DNA of 64,000 nucleotides, from contig JACRJB010000048.1 in the NCBI GenBank assembly GCA_016215605.1, positions 47,860 to 111,859 on the forward strand. Reading direction: 5' to 3'. Both the position numbers and the translations under genes were made by a program. The DNA comes from Rhodopseudomonas palustris. Its GTDB lineage: Bacteria; Pseudomonadota; Alphaproteobacteria; Rhizobiales; Xanthobacteraceae. Shown piece by piece: positions 17,766 through 26,177 of the stretch; position 1 is the first letter of the stretch, and the number at the start of each line of letters is the position of its first letter. The notes under the pieces are model-generated. The model saw only the letters and a list, made by a program, of their open reading frames with translations. It made no database searches and was not told the DNA's origin.

Positions 17766-18509
17766 TCACCCGTCCGTCGCGTTTTTTGGCGTTTTTCGCG
17801 ATTCGCCCTTAGCGGGGCCTTTTGCCGCGGGCCTGGCGGCCCAAAGGTCCGGCCGCCGTGCCTGCGTCAGGGCCTCGGCCTCGCTTTGGCGCCAGGCCGC
17901 GACCTTGGCGTGATCGCCCGAGACCAGGATCTCGGGGATCGGCCGACCTTCGAACAGCTGCGGACGGGTGTATTGCGGATATTCCAGCAAGCCGGCCGAA
18001 AAGCTCTCGTCGGTCGAGGATTCCAGCTTGCCCATCACCCCCGGCAGCAACCGGACGCAGGCATCGATCAGCGCCATCGCGGCGATCTCGCCGCCGGACA
18101 GCACATAATCACCGATCGAGACTTCCTCGAGCTGGCGGGCGTCGATCACCCGCTGGTCGATGCCCTCGAACCGGCCGCAGACGATCAGGGGCCCGGGCCC
18201 GGCCGCCAGTTCCGCCACCCTCGCCTGGGTCAATGGCCGACCGCGCGGGCTCATCACTAGCCGGGGGCGGTCGGACTGAGCGTCCACCGCGTCGATCGCC
18301 GCCGCCAGCACGTCGGCGCGCAACACCATGCCGGGCCCGCCGCCGGCCGGGGTGTCGTCGACGCTGCGATGTCGGTCAGTGGCCGAGTCGCGAATGTCGC
18401 GCGCCTCCAGCGCCCACACCCCAGCCGCCAGCCCCCGCCCCGCCAGGCTGACGCCGAGCGGGCCGGGAAACATCTCCGGAAACAGGGTGAGGACGGTGGC
18501 GCGCCACAT
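17766..18509 (-). CDS. trmD: tRNA (guanine-37-N1)-methyltransferase
   Basis: 247 residues. Trefoil-knot (SPOUT) enzyme with [16 protein letters not shown] at the start, the AdoMet-binding [11 protein letters not shown] loop and [10 protein letters not shown]. Methylates G37 of tRNAs reading codons that begin with C, preventing frameshifts. The last 25 residues are a low-complexity Lys/Ala extension. ATG 18509 is chosen; sequence upstream belongs to a dispersed repeat. Confidence 0.96.
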   Translation of the reverse strand: MWRATVLTLFPEMFPGPLGVSLAGRGLAAGVWALEARDIRDSATDRHRSVDDTPAGGGPGMVLRADVLAAAIDAVDAQSDRPRLVMSPRGRPLTQARVAELAAGPGPLIVCGRFEGIDQRVIDARQLEEVSIGDYVLSGGEIAAMALIDACVRLLPGVMGKLESSTDESFSAGLLEYPQYTRPQLFEGRPIPEILVSGDHAKVAAWRQSEAEALTQARRPDLWAARPAAKGPAKGESRKTPKNATDG

Positions 18510-18551
18510 CGAAGCAGTCCGTGAGTTATGCAGGGCTGGCTGCAAACGAAG

Positions 18552-18628
18552 CGTCATGCGCGGGCTTGACCCGCGCATCCATCTTCTTCGCGAGACGATG
18601 GATCGCCGGGTCAAGCCCGGCGATGACG
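18552..18628. repeat. Dispersed intergenic palindrome, family A
   Basis: CGTCATGCGCGGGCTTGACC to GGTCAAGCCCGGCGATGACG, arms of a 77-bp imperfect hairpin with centre CTTCTTCGCGAGACGATGG. It lies in the 272-bp spacer between rimM and trmD, within an otherwise co-directional gene set, and may affect readthrough. Confidence 0.85.
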
Positions 18629-18781
18629 GAAATCTATCATGTCTACTCGTGTGCCCCGGACGCGATGCAATACGAAGTATTGCTTCGCAGAGCCGGGGCC
18701 GTATCAAAGGCAGCATCCTTAACGGTCCCGGTTCTGCGGAGCAGCGCGACGCGCTACACCGCGCCCGGGACACGAAAGGTG

Positions 18782-19312
18782 TTAAGCCTCCGGATGATTC
18801 GGCGTGTCGCCCTCGATCTCGGCCGGCAGCTCGATCACCACGCGCCCCTCTGCGAGGTCGACGGTCGGCACCACCGCGTTGGTGAACGGCAGCAGCAGCG
18901 TCGGGCCCGACGGCGGAGCTATTTCGATGATATCGCCGGCGCCGAAATTATGCAGCGCCGCCACGCGGCCGAGCGGCTCGCCTGCCGTGGTGACCGCCGC
19001 GAGACCGATCAGATCGGCGTGATAGTACTCGTCGTCTTCGGTCGGCGGCAGCCGGTCACGCGGCACATATAGTTCGAGGCCGTTGAGGCGGACGGCGTCA
19101 TCGCGCGTGGTGACGCCCTTCAGCGTCACCACCAGATGATCCTTGGCCTCGCGCGCGGTCGCGATCTCGAACGACCGCGTCCCGTCCTTGGACGTCAGCG
19201 GGCCGTAGTCCGTCACCGCGAACGGATCGGCGGTGAAGCTCCACAGCCGCACCGCACCGCGCACGCCGTGCGGCGCGCCGATCCGGGCGACACAGATCAG
19301 CCCGGCCGGCAT
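18782..19312 (-). CDS. rimM: Ribosome maturation factor RimM
   Basis: 176 residues. N-terminal RimM domain with [18 protein letters not shown] and C-terminal PRC-barrel with [14 protein letters not shown] and GAGDIIEI. Binds S19 in the 30S head during late assembly. Sits 9 bp after rpsP and before trmD, the usual order. Confidence 0.96.
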   Translation of the reverse strand: MPAGLICVARIGAPHGVRGAVRLWSFTADPFAVTDYGPLTSKDGTRSFEIATAREAKDHLVVTLKGVTTRDDAVRLNGLELYVPRDRLPPTEDDEYYHADLIGLAAVTTAGEPLGRVAALHNFGAGDIIEIAPPSGPTLLLPFTNAVVPTVDLAEGRVVIELPAEIEGDTPNHPEA

Positions 19313-19321
19313 CGGCCGGCC

Positions 19322-19654
19322 TTACTTCTTGGCGGCGGCTTCAGCGGCGGCCTTGCGCTCCTTGCGCGGCACCGCCTTTTCCGGGTTGTTGCGCGCTTCG
19401 CGCTTCTTGACGCCGGCGGTGTCGAGGAAGCGGGCGACGCGGTCCGACGGCTGCGCGCCCTTGGCGAGCCAATCCTTGACCTTGTCGAGGTCGAGCTTGA
19501 GGCGCGCCTCGTTGTCCTTCGCCATCAGCGGATTGAAGTAGCCGAGCCGCTCGATGAAGCGGCCGTCGCGCGGGAAGCGCGAGTCGGCAACGACGACGTG
19601 ATAGAACGGGCGCTTCTTGGTACCAGCGCGCGCGAGGCGGATGACGACGGACAT
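19322..19654 (-). CDS. rpsP: 30S ribosomal protein S16
   Basis: 110 residues. Typical start [20 protein letters not shown] and [14 protein letters not shown]-terminal Ala/Lys-rich extension. Needed for 30S assembly. The first gene of the rpsP-rimM-trmD-rplS set; its upstream 171 bp holds a dispersed repeat and probably its promoter. Confidence 0.97.
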   Translation of the reverse strand: MSVVIRLARAGTKKRPFYHVVVADSRFPRDGRFIERLGYFNPLMAKDNEARLKLDLDKVKDWLAKGAQPSDRVARFLDTAGVKKREARNNPEKAVPRKERKAAAEAAAKK

Positions 19655-19703
19655 GTGAGCTCCTTAGGTGGGGGTTCGTGTGATTGTGACTAAATGATTA
19701 GTT

Positions 19704-19800
19704 CGTCATTCCGGGGCGCGCGAAGCGCGAACCCGGAATCCCGAGCTGTTCTGCGAGAGAGAGATTCCGGGTTCGCCGCTGCGCGGCGCCCCGGAATGAC
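19704..19800. repeat. Dispersed intergenic palindrome, family C
   Basis: Ends read CGTCATTCCGGGGCGCGCG and GCGCCCCGGAATGAC, with inner arms GAACCCGGAATC / GATTCCGGGTTCG. Related copies lie at 52007-52130 and 57159-57282. Located between ffh and rpsP. Confidence 0.85.
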
Positions 19801-19825
19801 AAAAGAGGGGTGGTGGCTCGGGAGC

Positions 19826-21370
19826 TCATTTCTTCTTCCCGAACAGGCCGCCGAGGCCGGGCAGCGTCGGCTTGCCGGGGAGGCCGGTGAGGCCGGGCAG
19901 ATTGGGCAAGCCGCCGCGCAGGCTGGCGGGCAGATCCTTCGGCAGTTCGGGCAGCCCGCCGGGCATCTCGCCCGACTGCATCTTGTCCTGCATCGCCTTG
20001 ATCTGCTCGGCCGTCGGCAGCCCGCCGCCGAAGCCCATCGCCTGCGCCAGGCCGGCCATCGGGCCGCCCTTGCCGCGGCCGACGGCCTTCATCATGTCGG
20101 CCATGTTCCGATGCATCTTCAGCAGCTTGTTGACGTCCTCGACCTTGATCCCGGCGCCGGCGGCGATGCGCTTCTTGCGGCTGGCCTTGAGGATGTCCGG
20201 GTTCTTGCGCTCCTCGCGGGTCATCGAATCGATGATCGCGACCTGGCGCTTGAGGATCTTGTCGTCGACGCCGGCGGCGGCGATCTGGTTCTTCATCTTG
20301 GAGATGCCGGGCATCATCCCCATCAGCCCGCCGATGCCGCCCATCTTGGTCATCTGCTCGAGCTGCTCGCGCATGTCGGCCAAGTCGAACTTGCCCTTGC
20401 GCATCTTCTCGACGGCGGCAGCGGCCTTCTCGGCGTCGAGCGTCGCGGCGGCCTTCTCGACCAGCGAAACGACGTCGCCCATGCCGAGGATGCGGCCGGC
20501 GATCCGGCTCGGGTGGAAGTCTTCCAGCGCATCGGTCTTTTCGCCGGTGCCCATCAGCTTGATCGGCTTGCCGGTGACGGCGCGCATCGACAGCGCCGCG
20601 CCGCCGCGGCCGTCGCCGTCGATTCGCGTCAGCACGATGCCGGTGAGACCGACGCGCTCGTCGAAGGCGCGCGCCAGATTGACCGCGTCCTGACCGGTGA
20701 GACTGTCGGCGACCAACAGCACTTCGTGCGGATTGGCGGCGGCTTTGATCTCGGCCGCCTCGCTCATCATGTCTTCGTCGAGCGTGGTGCGGCCGGCGGT
20801 GTCGAGCAGCACGACGTCGTAGCCGCCGAGCTTGCCGGCTTCCATCGCGCGGCGCGCGATGTCCTGCGGCTTCTGGCCGGCGACGATCGGCAGCGTATCG
20901 ATCTGCAGATCGCGGCCGAGCACCGCAAGCTGCTCCATCGCCGCCGGACGGTAGACGTCGAGCGAAGCCATCAGCACCTTGCGCTTGTCGCGCTGGGTCA
21001 TCCGGCGCGCCAGCTTGGCGGTGGTGGTGGTCTTACCGGAGCCCTGCAGACCGACCATCATGATCGGCACCGGGGCGACGGCGTTGAGGTCGATCGCCTG
21101 GCTGTCGGAGCCGAGCATGGCGATCAGCTCGTCATTGACGATCTTGACCACCATCTGGCCGGGCTTGACCGACTTGACCACGGTGGCGCCGACCGCCTGC
21201 TCGCGGACCTTCTCGGTGAACGACCGCACCACTTCGAGCGCGACGTCGGCCTCGAGCAGCGCGCGGCGGATCTCGCGCATCGCCGCATCGACATCGGCCT
21301 CGCTGAGCGAGCCGCGCCCGGTCAGCCGATCGAGAATCCCACCCAGCTTTTCCGACAGATTGTCGAACAT
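19826..21370 (-). CDS. ffh: Signal recognition particle protein Ffh (SRP54)
   Basis: 514 residues: N domain (1-85), G domain with P-loop GLQGSGKTT at 107-115, DTAGRTTLDEDMM, and TRIDGDGRGGAALS, then the methionine-rich M domain (about 300-430) that binds 4.5S RNA and signal sequences. The last 80 residues are a Gly/Pro/Leu-rich tail, longer than in E. coli but common in Rhizobiales. Targets membrane proteins to the translocon. No SRP RNA gene was recognised nearby. Confidence 0.97.
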   Translation of the reverse strand: MFDNLSEKLGGILDRLTGRGSLSEADVDAAMREIRRALLEADVALEVVRSFTEKVREQAVGATVVKSVKPGQMVVKIVNDELIAMLGSDSQAIDLNAVAPVPIMMVGLQGSGKTTTTAKLARRMTQRDKRKVLMASLDVYRPAAMEQLAVLGRDLQIDTLPIVAGQKPQDIARRAMEAGKLGGYDVVLLDTAGRTTLDEDMMSEAAEIKAAANPHEVLLVADSLTGQDAVNLARAFDERVGLTGIVLTRIDGDGRGGAALSMRAVTGKPIKLMGTGEKTDALEDFHPSRIAGRILGMGDVVSLVEKAAATLDAEKAAAAVEKMRKGKFDLADMREQLEQMTKMGGIGGLMGMMPGISKMKNQIAAAGVDDKILKRQVAIIDSMTREERKNPDILKASRKKRIAAGAGIKVEDVNKLLKMHRNMADMMKAVGRGKGGPMAGLAQAMGFGGGLPTAEQIKAMQDKMQSGEMPGGLPELPKDLPASLRGGLPNLPGLTGLPGKPTLPGLGGLFGKKK

Positions 21371-21636
21371 CGGCCCAATTCCAGCGACGGCCTTCCGGTG
21401 AAAGGCCTACAGAAGCAAACACTTATGGCGCCCGAGGGCGCATCGCGCTGTCGGGCGTTGACCTCCGGCCTCCAGGGCCGGTCGGCGGATCGAAAAGAGA
21501 ACTTTCCGAGATTTCGCCGGCATCTAGACGCGACACCGGCGTGAAGTCAAGAATTGCGGGGCTTTGTGCTTTTGCAGGGTCTGCCGAAACAACGCAAAGT
21601 TGCTATATATCTGCGACTTAACAAAGGTCGAAGGTC

Positions 21637-21882
21637 ATGAAGCACGTCAGCTTGGCAGATGCGCGGGCCAACATTGCGGAACTGCTCGACGAGGTCGAGC
21701 GCGGCGAGACGGTGACGATCAGCCGAGATGGGGCAAGATCGTTCGAAGTCGCGCCGCCGTTCGATGAGAGGAGAAGAGAAGAAGCTCGCCGAGCGATCGA
21801 AGAAATTCGCGAGCTCCGAAAGACCGCGCCGCGCGCCACTGTGGAAGAGATCCTGTCCTGGCGCGACGAGGGACGGAGCTAA
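21637..21882 (+). CDS. Phd/VapB-type antitoxin
   Basis: 81 residues beginning MKHVSLADARANIAELLDEV, the Phd/YefM N-terminal pattern, followed by a charged C-terminal half (DERRREEARRAIEEIREL) that would bind the toxin. GAAGG lies just upstream of ATG, and TATATA stands about 30 bases before the ATG as a possible -10 element. Its stop is one base before the PIN-toxin start, so the two form an operon. By analogy the pair autoregulates. Confidence 0.85.
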   Translation: MKHVSLADARANIAELLDEVERGETVTISRDGARSFEVAPPFDERRREEARRAIEEIRELRKTAPRATVEEILSWRDEGRS

Positions 21883-21883
21883 C

Positions 21884-22288
21884 GTGCGCTTCGTTGTCGA
21901 CGCGTCCGTTGCCGTGTCGTGGTGCATGCAGGACGAAGCTTCGGCCATAGCGGATCGAGCATTCGATCTTTCGAGAATCGCGACCGCACTCGTTCCAGCT
22001 CACTGGTGGTTCGAAACGCGAAATGCACTGCTTGTGGCAGTTCGCCGTAGGCGATTGGAGCTTCCACGTCTCGAGAGCTTTTTGCGACGACTCAACTTGG
22101 TGGCGATCCAGATTGCACCAATCCCTGACGACCGCGCTCTTCTCGATATTGCCCAACGCCACCATCTGACCTTCTACGACGCCGCCTATCTCGAACTCGC
22201 GCAGCGCGAGCGGATCGAGTTGGCGACGCTTGACAAGGCGCTGGTCCGGGCCGCGGTCGCCGAGGGTGTTGCTTTGGTCGGCGCATGA
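21884..22288 (+). CDS. VapC-like PIN-domain toxin
   Basis: 134 residues beginning at GTG. PIN-domain acidic residues are visible: Asp in FVVDASVAVSW, Glu in WFETRNALL, Asp in TFYDAAYLELA and Asp in ATLDKAL. VapC-type toxins are Mg-dependent ribonucleases acting on tRNA or rRNA. Partner antitoxin is directly upstream. The gene reaches to 5 bp before the next MBL gene, which may be co-transcribed. Confidence 0.87.
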   Translation: MRFVVDASVAVSWCMQDEASAIADRAFDLSRIATALVPAHWWFETRNALLVAVRRRRLELPRLESFLRRLNLVAIQIAPIPDDRALLDIAQRHHLTFYDAAYLELAQRERIELATLDKALVRAAVAEGVALVGA

Positions 22289-22292
22289 CGAC

Positions 22293-23354
22293 ATGACGCT
22301 GATCACACGCCGCCGTCTGCTGGCAACCTTCGCCGGCGTCACTGCCACTGCCGGTCTTTCCTCCGTCTGGGTATCCCGCATGACCTCGTATAAAGGCCCG
22401 ATCACCGATCATTTCGACGGTGAGCGCTTCTTCGACCGCGACGGCGTGCCGCCGAAGGGCTGGATGGACGTGCTGCGCTGGCGGTTCACCACCAAGCCGG
22501 CCAAATGGCCCGACTGGGTACCGAACGTCGCCGCCGATATCCCGCCGCCGAAGGTCACCGGCACGAAAGCGCGGCTGAGTTATGTCGGCCATGCCAGCTG
22601 GCTGCTGCAGACCGGCGGGCTCAACATCCTGATCGATCCGGTGTGGTCGGAGCGGGTGTCGCCGGTCTCGTTCGCCGGACCGAAGCGCCACAACGATCCC
22701 GGCATCGCCTTCGACAAGCTGCCCAAGATCGACGTCGTGCTGGTGTCGCACGGCCATTACGACCACCTCGACCTCGCGACGCTGTCGCGGCTCGCCGCGC
22801 AGCATGCGCCGCGAGTGATCACGCCGCTCGGCAACGATCTGACCATGGCGTCGCACGACAAGGCGATCCGCGCCGAAGCCTATGACTGGAGCGACCGTGT
22901 CGTTCTCGGAGACGGAGTCGCGGTGACACTGGTGCCGACCCGGCACTGGACCGCGCGCGGCCCGCTCGACCGCAACCGCGCGCTCTGGGCGAGCTTCGTC
23001 GTGGAGACCCCGGCCGGCAAGATCTACGTCGTCTGCGATTCCGGCTACGGCGAGGGCAAGCATTTCCGCAACGTCGGCGCGGCGCACGGCCCATTGCGGT
23101 TGGCGATCCTGCCGATCGGCGCCTACGAGCCGCGCTGGTTCATGAAGGACCAGCACATGAATCCCGCCGACGCCGTGATGGCCCTGGCGGATTGCGGCGC
23201 CGAGCAGGCGCTCGCGAATCATCACGGCACATTTCAGCTGACCGACGAAGCGATCGATGCTCCGGAACAGGATCTGTATGCGGCACTCGACGCCGAAGGT
23301 CTGCCGCGCGACCGGTTCGCCGTGCTGAAGCCGGGCCAGGTATTCGACATTTGA
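22293..23354 (+). CDS. MBL-fold hydrolase of the NAPE-PLD-like type, exported
   Basis: 353 residues. N-terminal ITRRRLLATFAGVTATAG looks like a twin-arginine signal. The metallo-beta-lactamase motif is HGHYDHLDLATL, with earlier SYVGHASWLLQTGGLNILID and later PTRHWTARG and GAYEPRWFMKDQHMNP, which match the NAPE-PLD/UlaG-like branch of the fold that hydrolyses phosphodiester or similar bonds; the bacterial substrate is unknown. ATG 22293 follows the toxin stop closely but is probably an independent function. Confidence 0.85.
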   Translation: MTLITRRRLLATFAGVTATAGLSSVWVSRMTSYKGPITDHFDGERFFDRDGVPPKGWMDVLRWRFTTKPAKWPDWVPNVAADIPPPKVTGTKARLSYVGHASWLLQTGGLNILIDPVWSERVSPVSFAGPKRHNDPGIAFDKLPKIDVVLVSHGHYDHLDLATLSRLAAQHAPRVITPLGNDLTMASHDKAIRAEAYDWSDRVVLGDGVAVTLVPTRHWTARGPLDRNRALWASFVVETPAGKIYVVCDSGYGEGKHFRNVGAAHGPLRLAILPIGAYEPRWFMKDQHMNPADAVMALADCGAEQALANHHGTFQLTDEAIDAPEQDLYAALDAEGLPRDRFAVLKPGQVFDI

Positions 23355-23409
23355 GCCGTTGACCGCGGCCCTCATCCTCGGTGGCAGACCGAAGCCTGGG
23401 GCGACGATC

Positions 23410-24369
23410 TCACTCAGCCGCTGCGACCATCTGCGGCAGCAGACCGGCGCTGCGGGCGAGTTCGGTCATCAGGCCGGAGACGTCGTGCGGCCGCTCTTCA
23501 TGGGCGAGATGGCCGAGGCCCTGCATGATCGTGAGCCGCGCGCCCGGCACCATACGCTGCACCTGCGCGGAGTGTCTGCTGGCGATCGTCTTGTCGTTGC
23601 TGCCGGCGATCAGCAGCAGGCGCGTCGCGAGCTGGGGCAGGTCCTGTGCGAGCCGATCGAGCCGCCAGCTCGCCATCATCCGGATCGCCGCGGCGACGTG
23701 GCCGGGGCTGCCGACCAGCCGGCGATAGCAATCGATGCCAGCCGGATCGATCGCCGAGCCGGTATCGGCGATCATACGCTCGACCATGCCCTGGTTGCGC
23801 GCGAACCGCGCGATCAGCCGCGGCACCACTGTGCTCGACGCCAGCATGCGGGCCAACGGCAGCATGAAGCGTCCCGCCGTGCCGCCGATCGGCAGCAGCG
23901 CGCCGTTGAGCGCGACGAGGGCGGACGGAGCGATGCTGCGGTCCAGACACATCCGCGCCAGCACCGCGGCGCCGGCGGAATGGCCGGCGACGAGAACCGG
24001 CTGATGACCGAGTCCGCGCAGCAGCGCGGCGACGTCCTGCGCCATCGCGTCCAGCGTCATGCGCGAGGGCTTCGGCGTGTCGGTGAAGCCGTGGCCCGGC
24101 AGGTCCGGTGCGACCACGGTGAAATGCTCGGACAGCAGCGGCGCCAGCATGCGCCAGGAATGCGTCGCCGCGCTGGTGCCGTGAATCAGCAGCAGCACCG
24201 GGCCGCGTCCCATCTGCTGCACGTGCCAGCGCAGACCCGCGGCGTGCACGAACTGGCTGGCGTCGCGATTGGGCCAATCACGACCCTCGTCGTTCCAGCG
24301 TGGCTTGGCATGAGGCGTCGAGCGCTGTTGGCGAGCAGGAGGAGTGTTGTCGTTCAGCGCGTGCAGCAT
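23410..24369 (-). CDS. bchO: BchO-like alpha/beta hydrolase
   Basis: 319-residue alpha/beta hydrolase: oxyanion region LLLIHGTSAATHSWR, nucleophile elbow GHSAGAAV, Asp in GSNDKTIA and His in GLGHLAHEERP. The N-terminal WPNRDASQFVHAAGLRWHVQ and the overall pattern match BchO, which is encoded with magnesium-chelatase genes in purple bacteria and is needed for bacteriochlorophyll synthesis in an undefined way. Here it lies outside any visible photosynthesis cluster. Two TGTC-N10-GACA palindromes about 200-285 bp upstream support photosynthesis-type regulation. A generic hydrolase cannot be ruled out. Confidence 0.75.
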   Translation of the reverse strand: MLHALNDNTPPARQQRSTPHAKPRWNDEGRDWPNRDASQFVHAAGLRWHVQQMGRGPVLLLIHGTSAATHSWRMLAPLLSEHFTVVAPDLPGHGFTDTPKPSRMTLDAMAQDVAALLRGLGHQPVLVAGHSAGAAVLARMCLDRSIAPSALVALNGALLPIGGTAGRFMLPLARMLASSTVVPRLIARFARNQGMVERMIADTGSAIDPAGIDCYRRLVGSPGHVAAAIRMMASWRLDRLAQDLPQLATRLLLIAGSNDKTIASRHSAQVQRMVPGARLTIMQGLGHLAHEERPHDVSGLMTELARSAGLLPQMVAAAE

Positions 24370-24569
24370 CAGCCATCGTCTCGTTGTTGCGCCGATGGCA
24401 CCATCGCCGGCGCAGGCTGTCAAATGCGAGGCAAAAGCAGAGTTCCGGACGACCAGCAGAATATTTGCAGAGTGGTAATCGAATGCAGTACCGAGGTGAG
24501 CACGCGGCACGCCGCCAACGCTGCATCTTCCTCAATCCGTGATCATGAGCGGTGCCGGTTGACATGCAG

Positions 24570-24587
24570 TGTCAGCGCCGCGCGACA
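24570..24587. promoter_or_regulatory. Putative PpsR/CrtJ operator, site 1
   Basis: Perfect TGTCAGCG-CC-GCGCGACA type palindrome matching the PpsR consensus TGT-N12-ACA (here TGTC-N10-GACA). It lies about 200 bp upstream of the bchO-like gene. The 441-bp region 24370-24810 otherwise contains no gene that I can support. Confidence 0.6.
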
Positions 24588-24635
24588 GATTCGCCGGGCA
24601 GTTGGTCCACGCCCACGCGAGGCTTGACGAAAATC

Positions 24636-24653
24636 TGTCAGCGCGCCGCGACA
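24636..24653. promoter_or_regulatory. Putative PpsR/CrtJ operator, site 2
   Basis: TGTCAGCGCGCCGCGACA, nearly identical to site 1 and 66 bp from it, about six helical turns, as expected for co-operative binding of a tetrameric repressor. Direction of the controlled promoter is not determined. Confidence 0.6.
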
Positions 24654-24810
24654 AGCGTGAAATCGTCATGAATGCCGCGAATTTCTGTTCTTAGTTCTGC
24701 AAATCATTCCAATATTCACCGGAGCGCGTCTCCGAACTAACAACTTGGACGAGGCGCAACCTGCGGTCGCTGCGAATCAAGGCGAACGCGTCCCGAACGG
24801 GAGTGACCCG

Positions 24811-24936
24811 ATGAAGATGTCTCATCTCGCAAATTTCCTGCTGATGATCGTTGGCGGCGCGGCGCAGGAAGTCGCGCATGCGGTGAAGCGGCGTCTGCGC
24901 GGTGACGGGCGTCAGAAGCAAGCGCGGACTCCGTAA
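24811..24936 (+). CDS. Possible 41-residue small protein
   Basis: Begins ATG AAG ATG with GGGAG 7-11 bases upstream. The product has a hydrophobic stretch (LANFLLMIVGGAAQ) then a basic tail (KRRLRGDGRQKQAR), as in small membrane-associated peptides. It lies downstream of the PpsR-like sites on the opposite strand to bchO, so it could also be the controlled gene. No homologue is known to me. Confidence 0.35.
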   Translation: MKMSHLANFLLMIVGGAAQEVAHAVKRRLRGDGRQKQARTP

Positions 24937-24946
24937 CTCAACGAGG

Positions 24947-25046
24947 CGTCATGCGCGGGCTCGACCCGCGCATCCGTCGCGCGCGGCGCGCGTCCGTGAA
25001 GAGTGGTACGAAGGGGATGGATGGCCGAGTCAAGCCCGGCCGTGAT
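24947..25046. repeat. Dispersed intergenic palindrome, family A
   Basis: CGTCATGCGCGGGCTCGACC, an inner inverted segment GTCGCGCGCGGCGCGCG, and right arm GAGTCAAGCCCGGCCGTGATGG. Confidence 0.75.
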
Positions 25047-25096
25047 GGATGAGTTGGTGGGCAGGGCGCGCCTGGAGCGCTGCTGGTTGTCGCGCG

Positions 25097-25843
25097 CTAG
25101 CCCGTCGTCACGCGCCGCCGATCCGGGGCGATGATTTCGGGGCGCGACCCGGACAACCGCTTGTGCAGATGCACCATGAAGGCCATGCCGAACAGCGGCG
25201 TCGCCAGATTGACGATCGGGATCGACACGAAAGCCGCGATGATCAATCCACCGATGAACACCGTGGTGGCATTGTCGCGCCGCATCGCCTTGGCTTCGGC
25301 GGCGGGGCGGAAGCGCATCGCCGCCAGTTCGAAATACTCCCGGCCGAGCAGCCAGCCGGTGGCGACGAAGAACACGATCACGCCGGCGCCAGCGACGAAC
25401 AGAAACGGCAGCGCCACCAGATAGACCAGGATCGTCAGCAGCGCGGTCTTGATGGTCTCGATCAGCGCGATGCCGACCGGCAGCGCGACGCCCGGCTGCT
25501 CGTTCGGATAATATTCGCGCTCGACGTGTTCGGCCGCCTCGTCGACGAAGATGCCGGCGACCAAGGAGGTCACCGCCGGCATCAGGAACACCGCGCCGAC
25601 CACGATGCCGAGTCCGGCAGCGATCGAGAGCACCCAGGACAGGATGTTGAGCGGGGTCTGGAAGCCGCCCAGCGCGGCCTCGGCCCACAATTCGCTCGAC
25701 GTCGCCGCCCAGCTCAGCAGCCGCTGCAGCCCGATCGCCGCCACCGCGATCAATGCCAGCGCGAAGCCGATCGAGCGCCACAGGATGGACCGCATCGGCG
25801 GCGACAGGATCTGGGTCAGCGCCTTGATGGCGGCGTCGAGCAT
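25097..25843 (-). CDS. EI24/CysZ-family membrane protein
   Basis: 248 residues, with four or five membrane segments (about 18-40, 65-90, 133-165 and 196-220) and the NEQPGVALP loop typical of the EI24 domain family. CysZ members import sulfate, but distant members have unknown roles. ATG 25843 has GAGGA 9 bases upstream; an ATG nine bases earlier lies directly against that ribosome-binding site and is less likely. No sulfate-assimilation genes are adjacent. Confidence 0.8.
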   Translation of the reverse strand: MLDAAIKALTQILSPPMRSILWRSIGFALALIAVAAIGLQRLLSWAATSSELWAEAALGGFQTPLNILSWVLSIAAGLGIVVGAVFLMPAVTSLVAGIFVDEAAEHVEREYYPNEQPGVALPVGIALIETIKTALLTILVYLVALPFLFVAGAGVIVFFVATGWLLGREYFELAAMRFRPAAEAKAMRRDNATTVFIGGLIIAAFVSIPIVNLATPLFGMAFMVHLHKRLSGSRPEIIAPDRRRVTTG

Positions 25844-25980
25844 GGGCGGCATTCCTCGTCCGGAGCAGGGCCTCGAACAGGTAGAGGCGGAGGTGGGGTT
25901 CGGCAAGGGCGGGACGCGCGGAGGATGCGGCGCCACGGTTGCGGAAGGTCGTTCGCAACCATCGGACCGTAGCTTTCCTT

Positions 25981-26070
25981 CGTCATGGCCGGGCTTGTCC
26001 CGGCCATCCACGCCTTTTTGGCGATTTCTGCTGCAAATCGTGGATGCCCGGCACAAGGCCGGGCATGACG
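25981..26070. repeat. Dispersed intergenic palindrome, family A
   Basis: Arms CGTCATGGCCGGGC / GCCGGGCATGACG with AT-richer centre; 90 bp, between aceK and the EI24 gene. The rest of the 334-bp gap 25844-26177 shows nothing else. Confidence 0.85.
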
Positions 26071-26177
26071 GATGGAAACGAATGTGCCTGATTTCAAAGG
26101 TCGCATTCGGTCATGCTCTTAGGATGAGGGCTAGGGCTTGGGGTGCCGGTTCGCGAATGCGCAGTGGCGGGCGCCTG

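Noticed and set aside
19694..21544. 616-residue open frame antisense to ffh
   Set aside because: Shadow of ffh with Leu/His/Arg-rich composition.
21371..21636. SRP RNA gene beside ffh
   Set aside because: The 266-bp spacer lacks the GGAAG/AGCAG conserved hairpin of 4.5S RNA.
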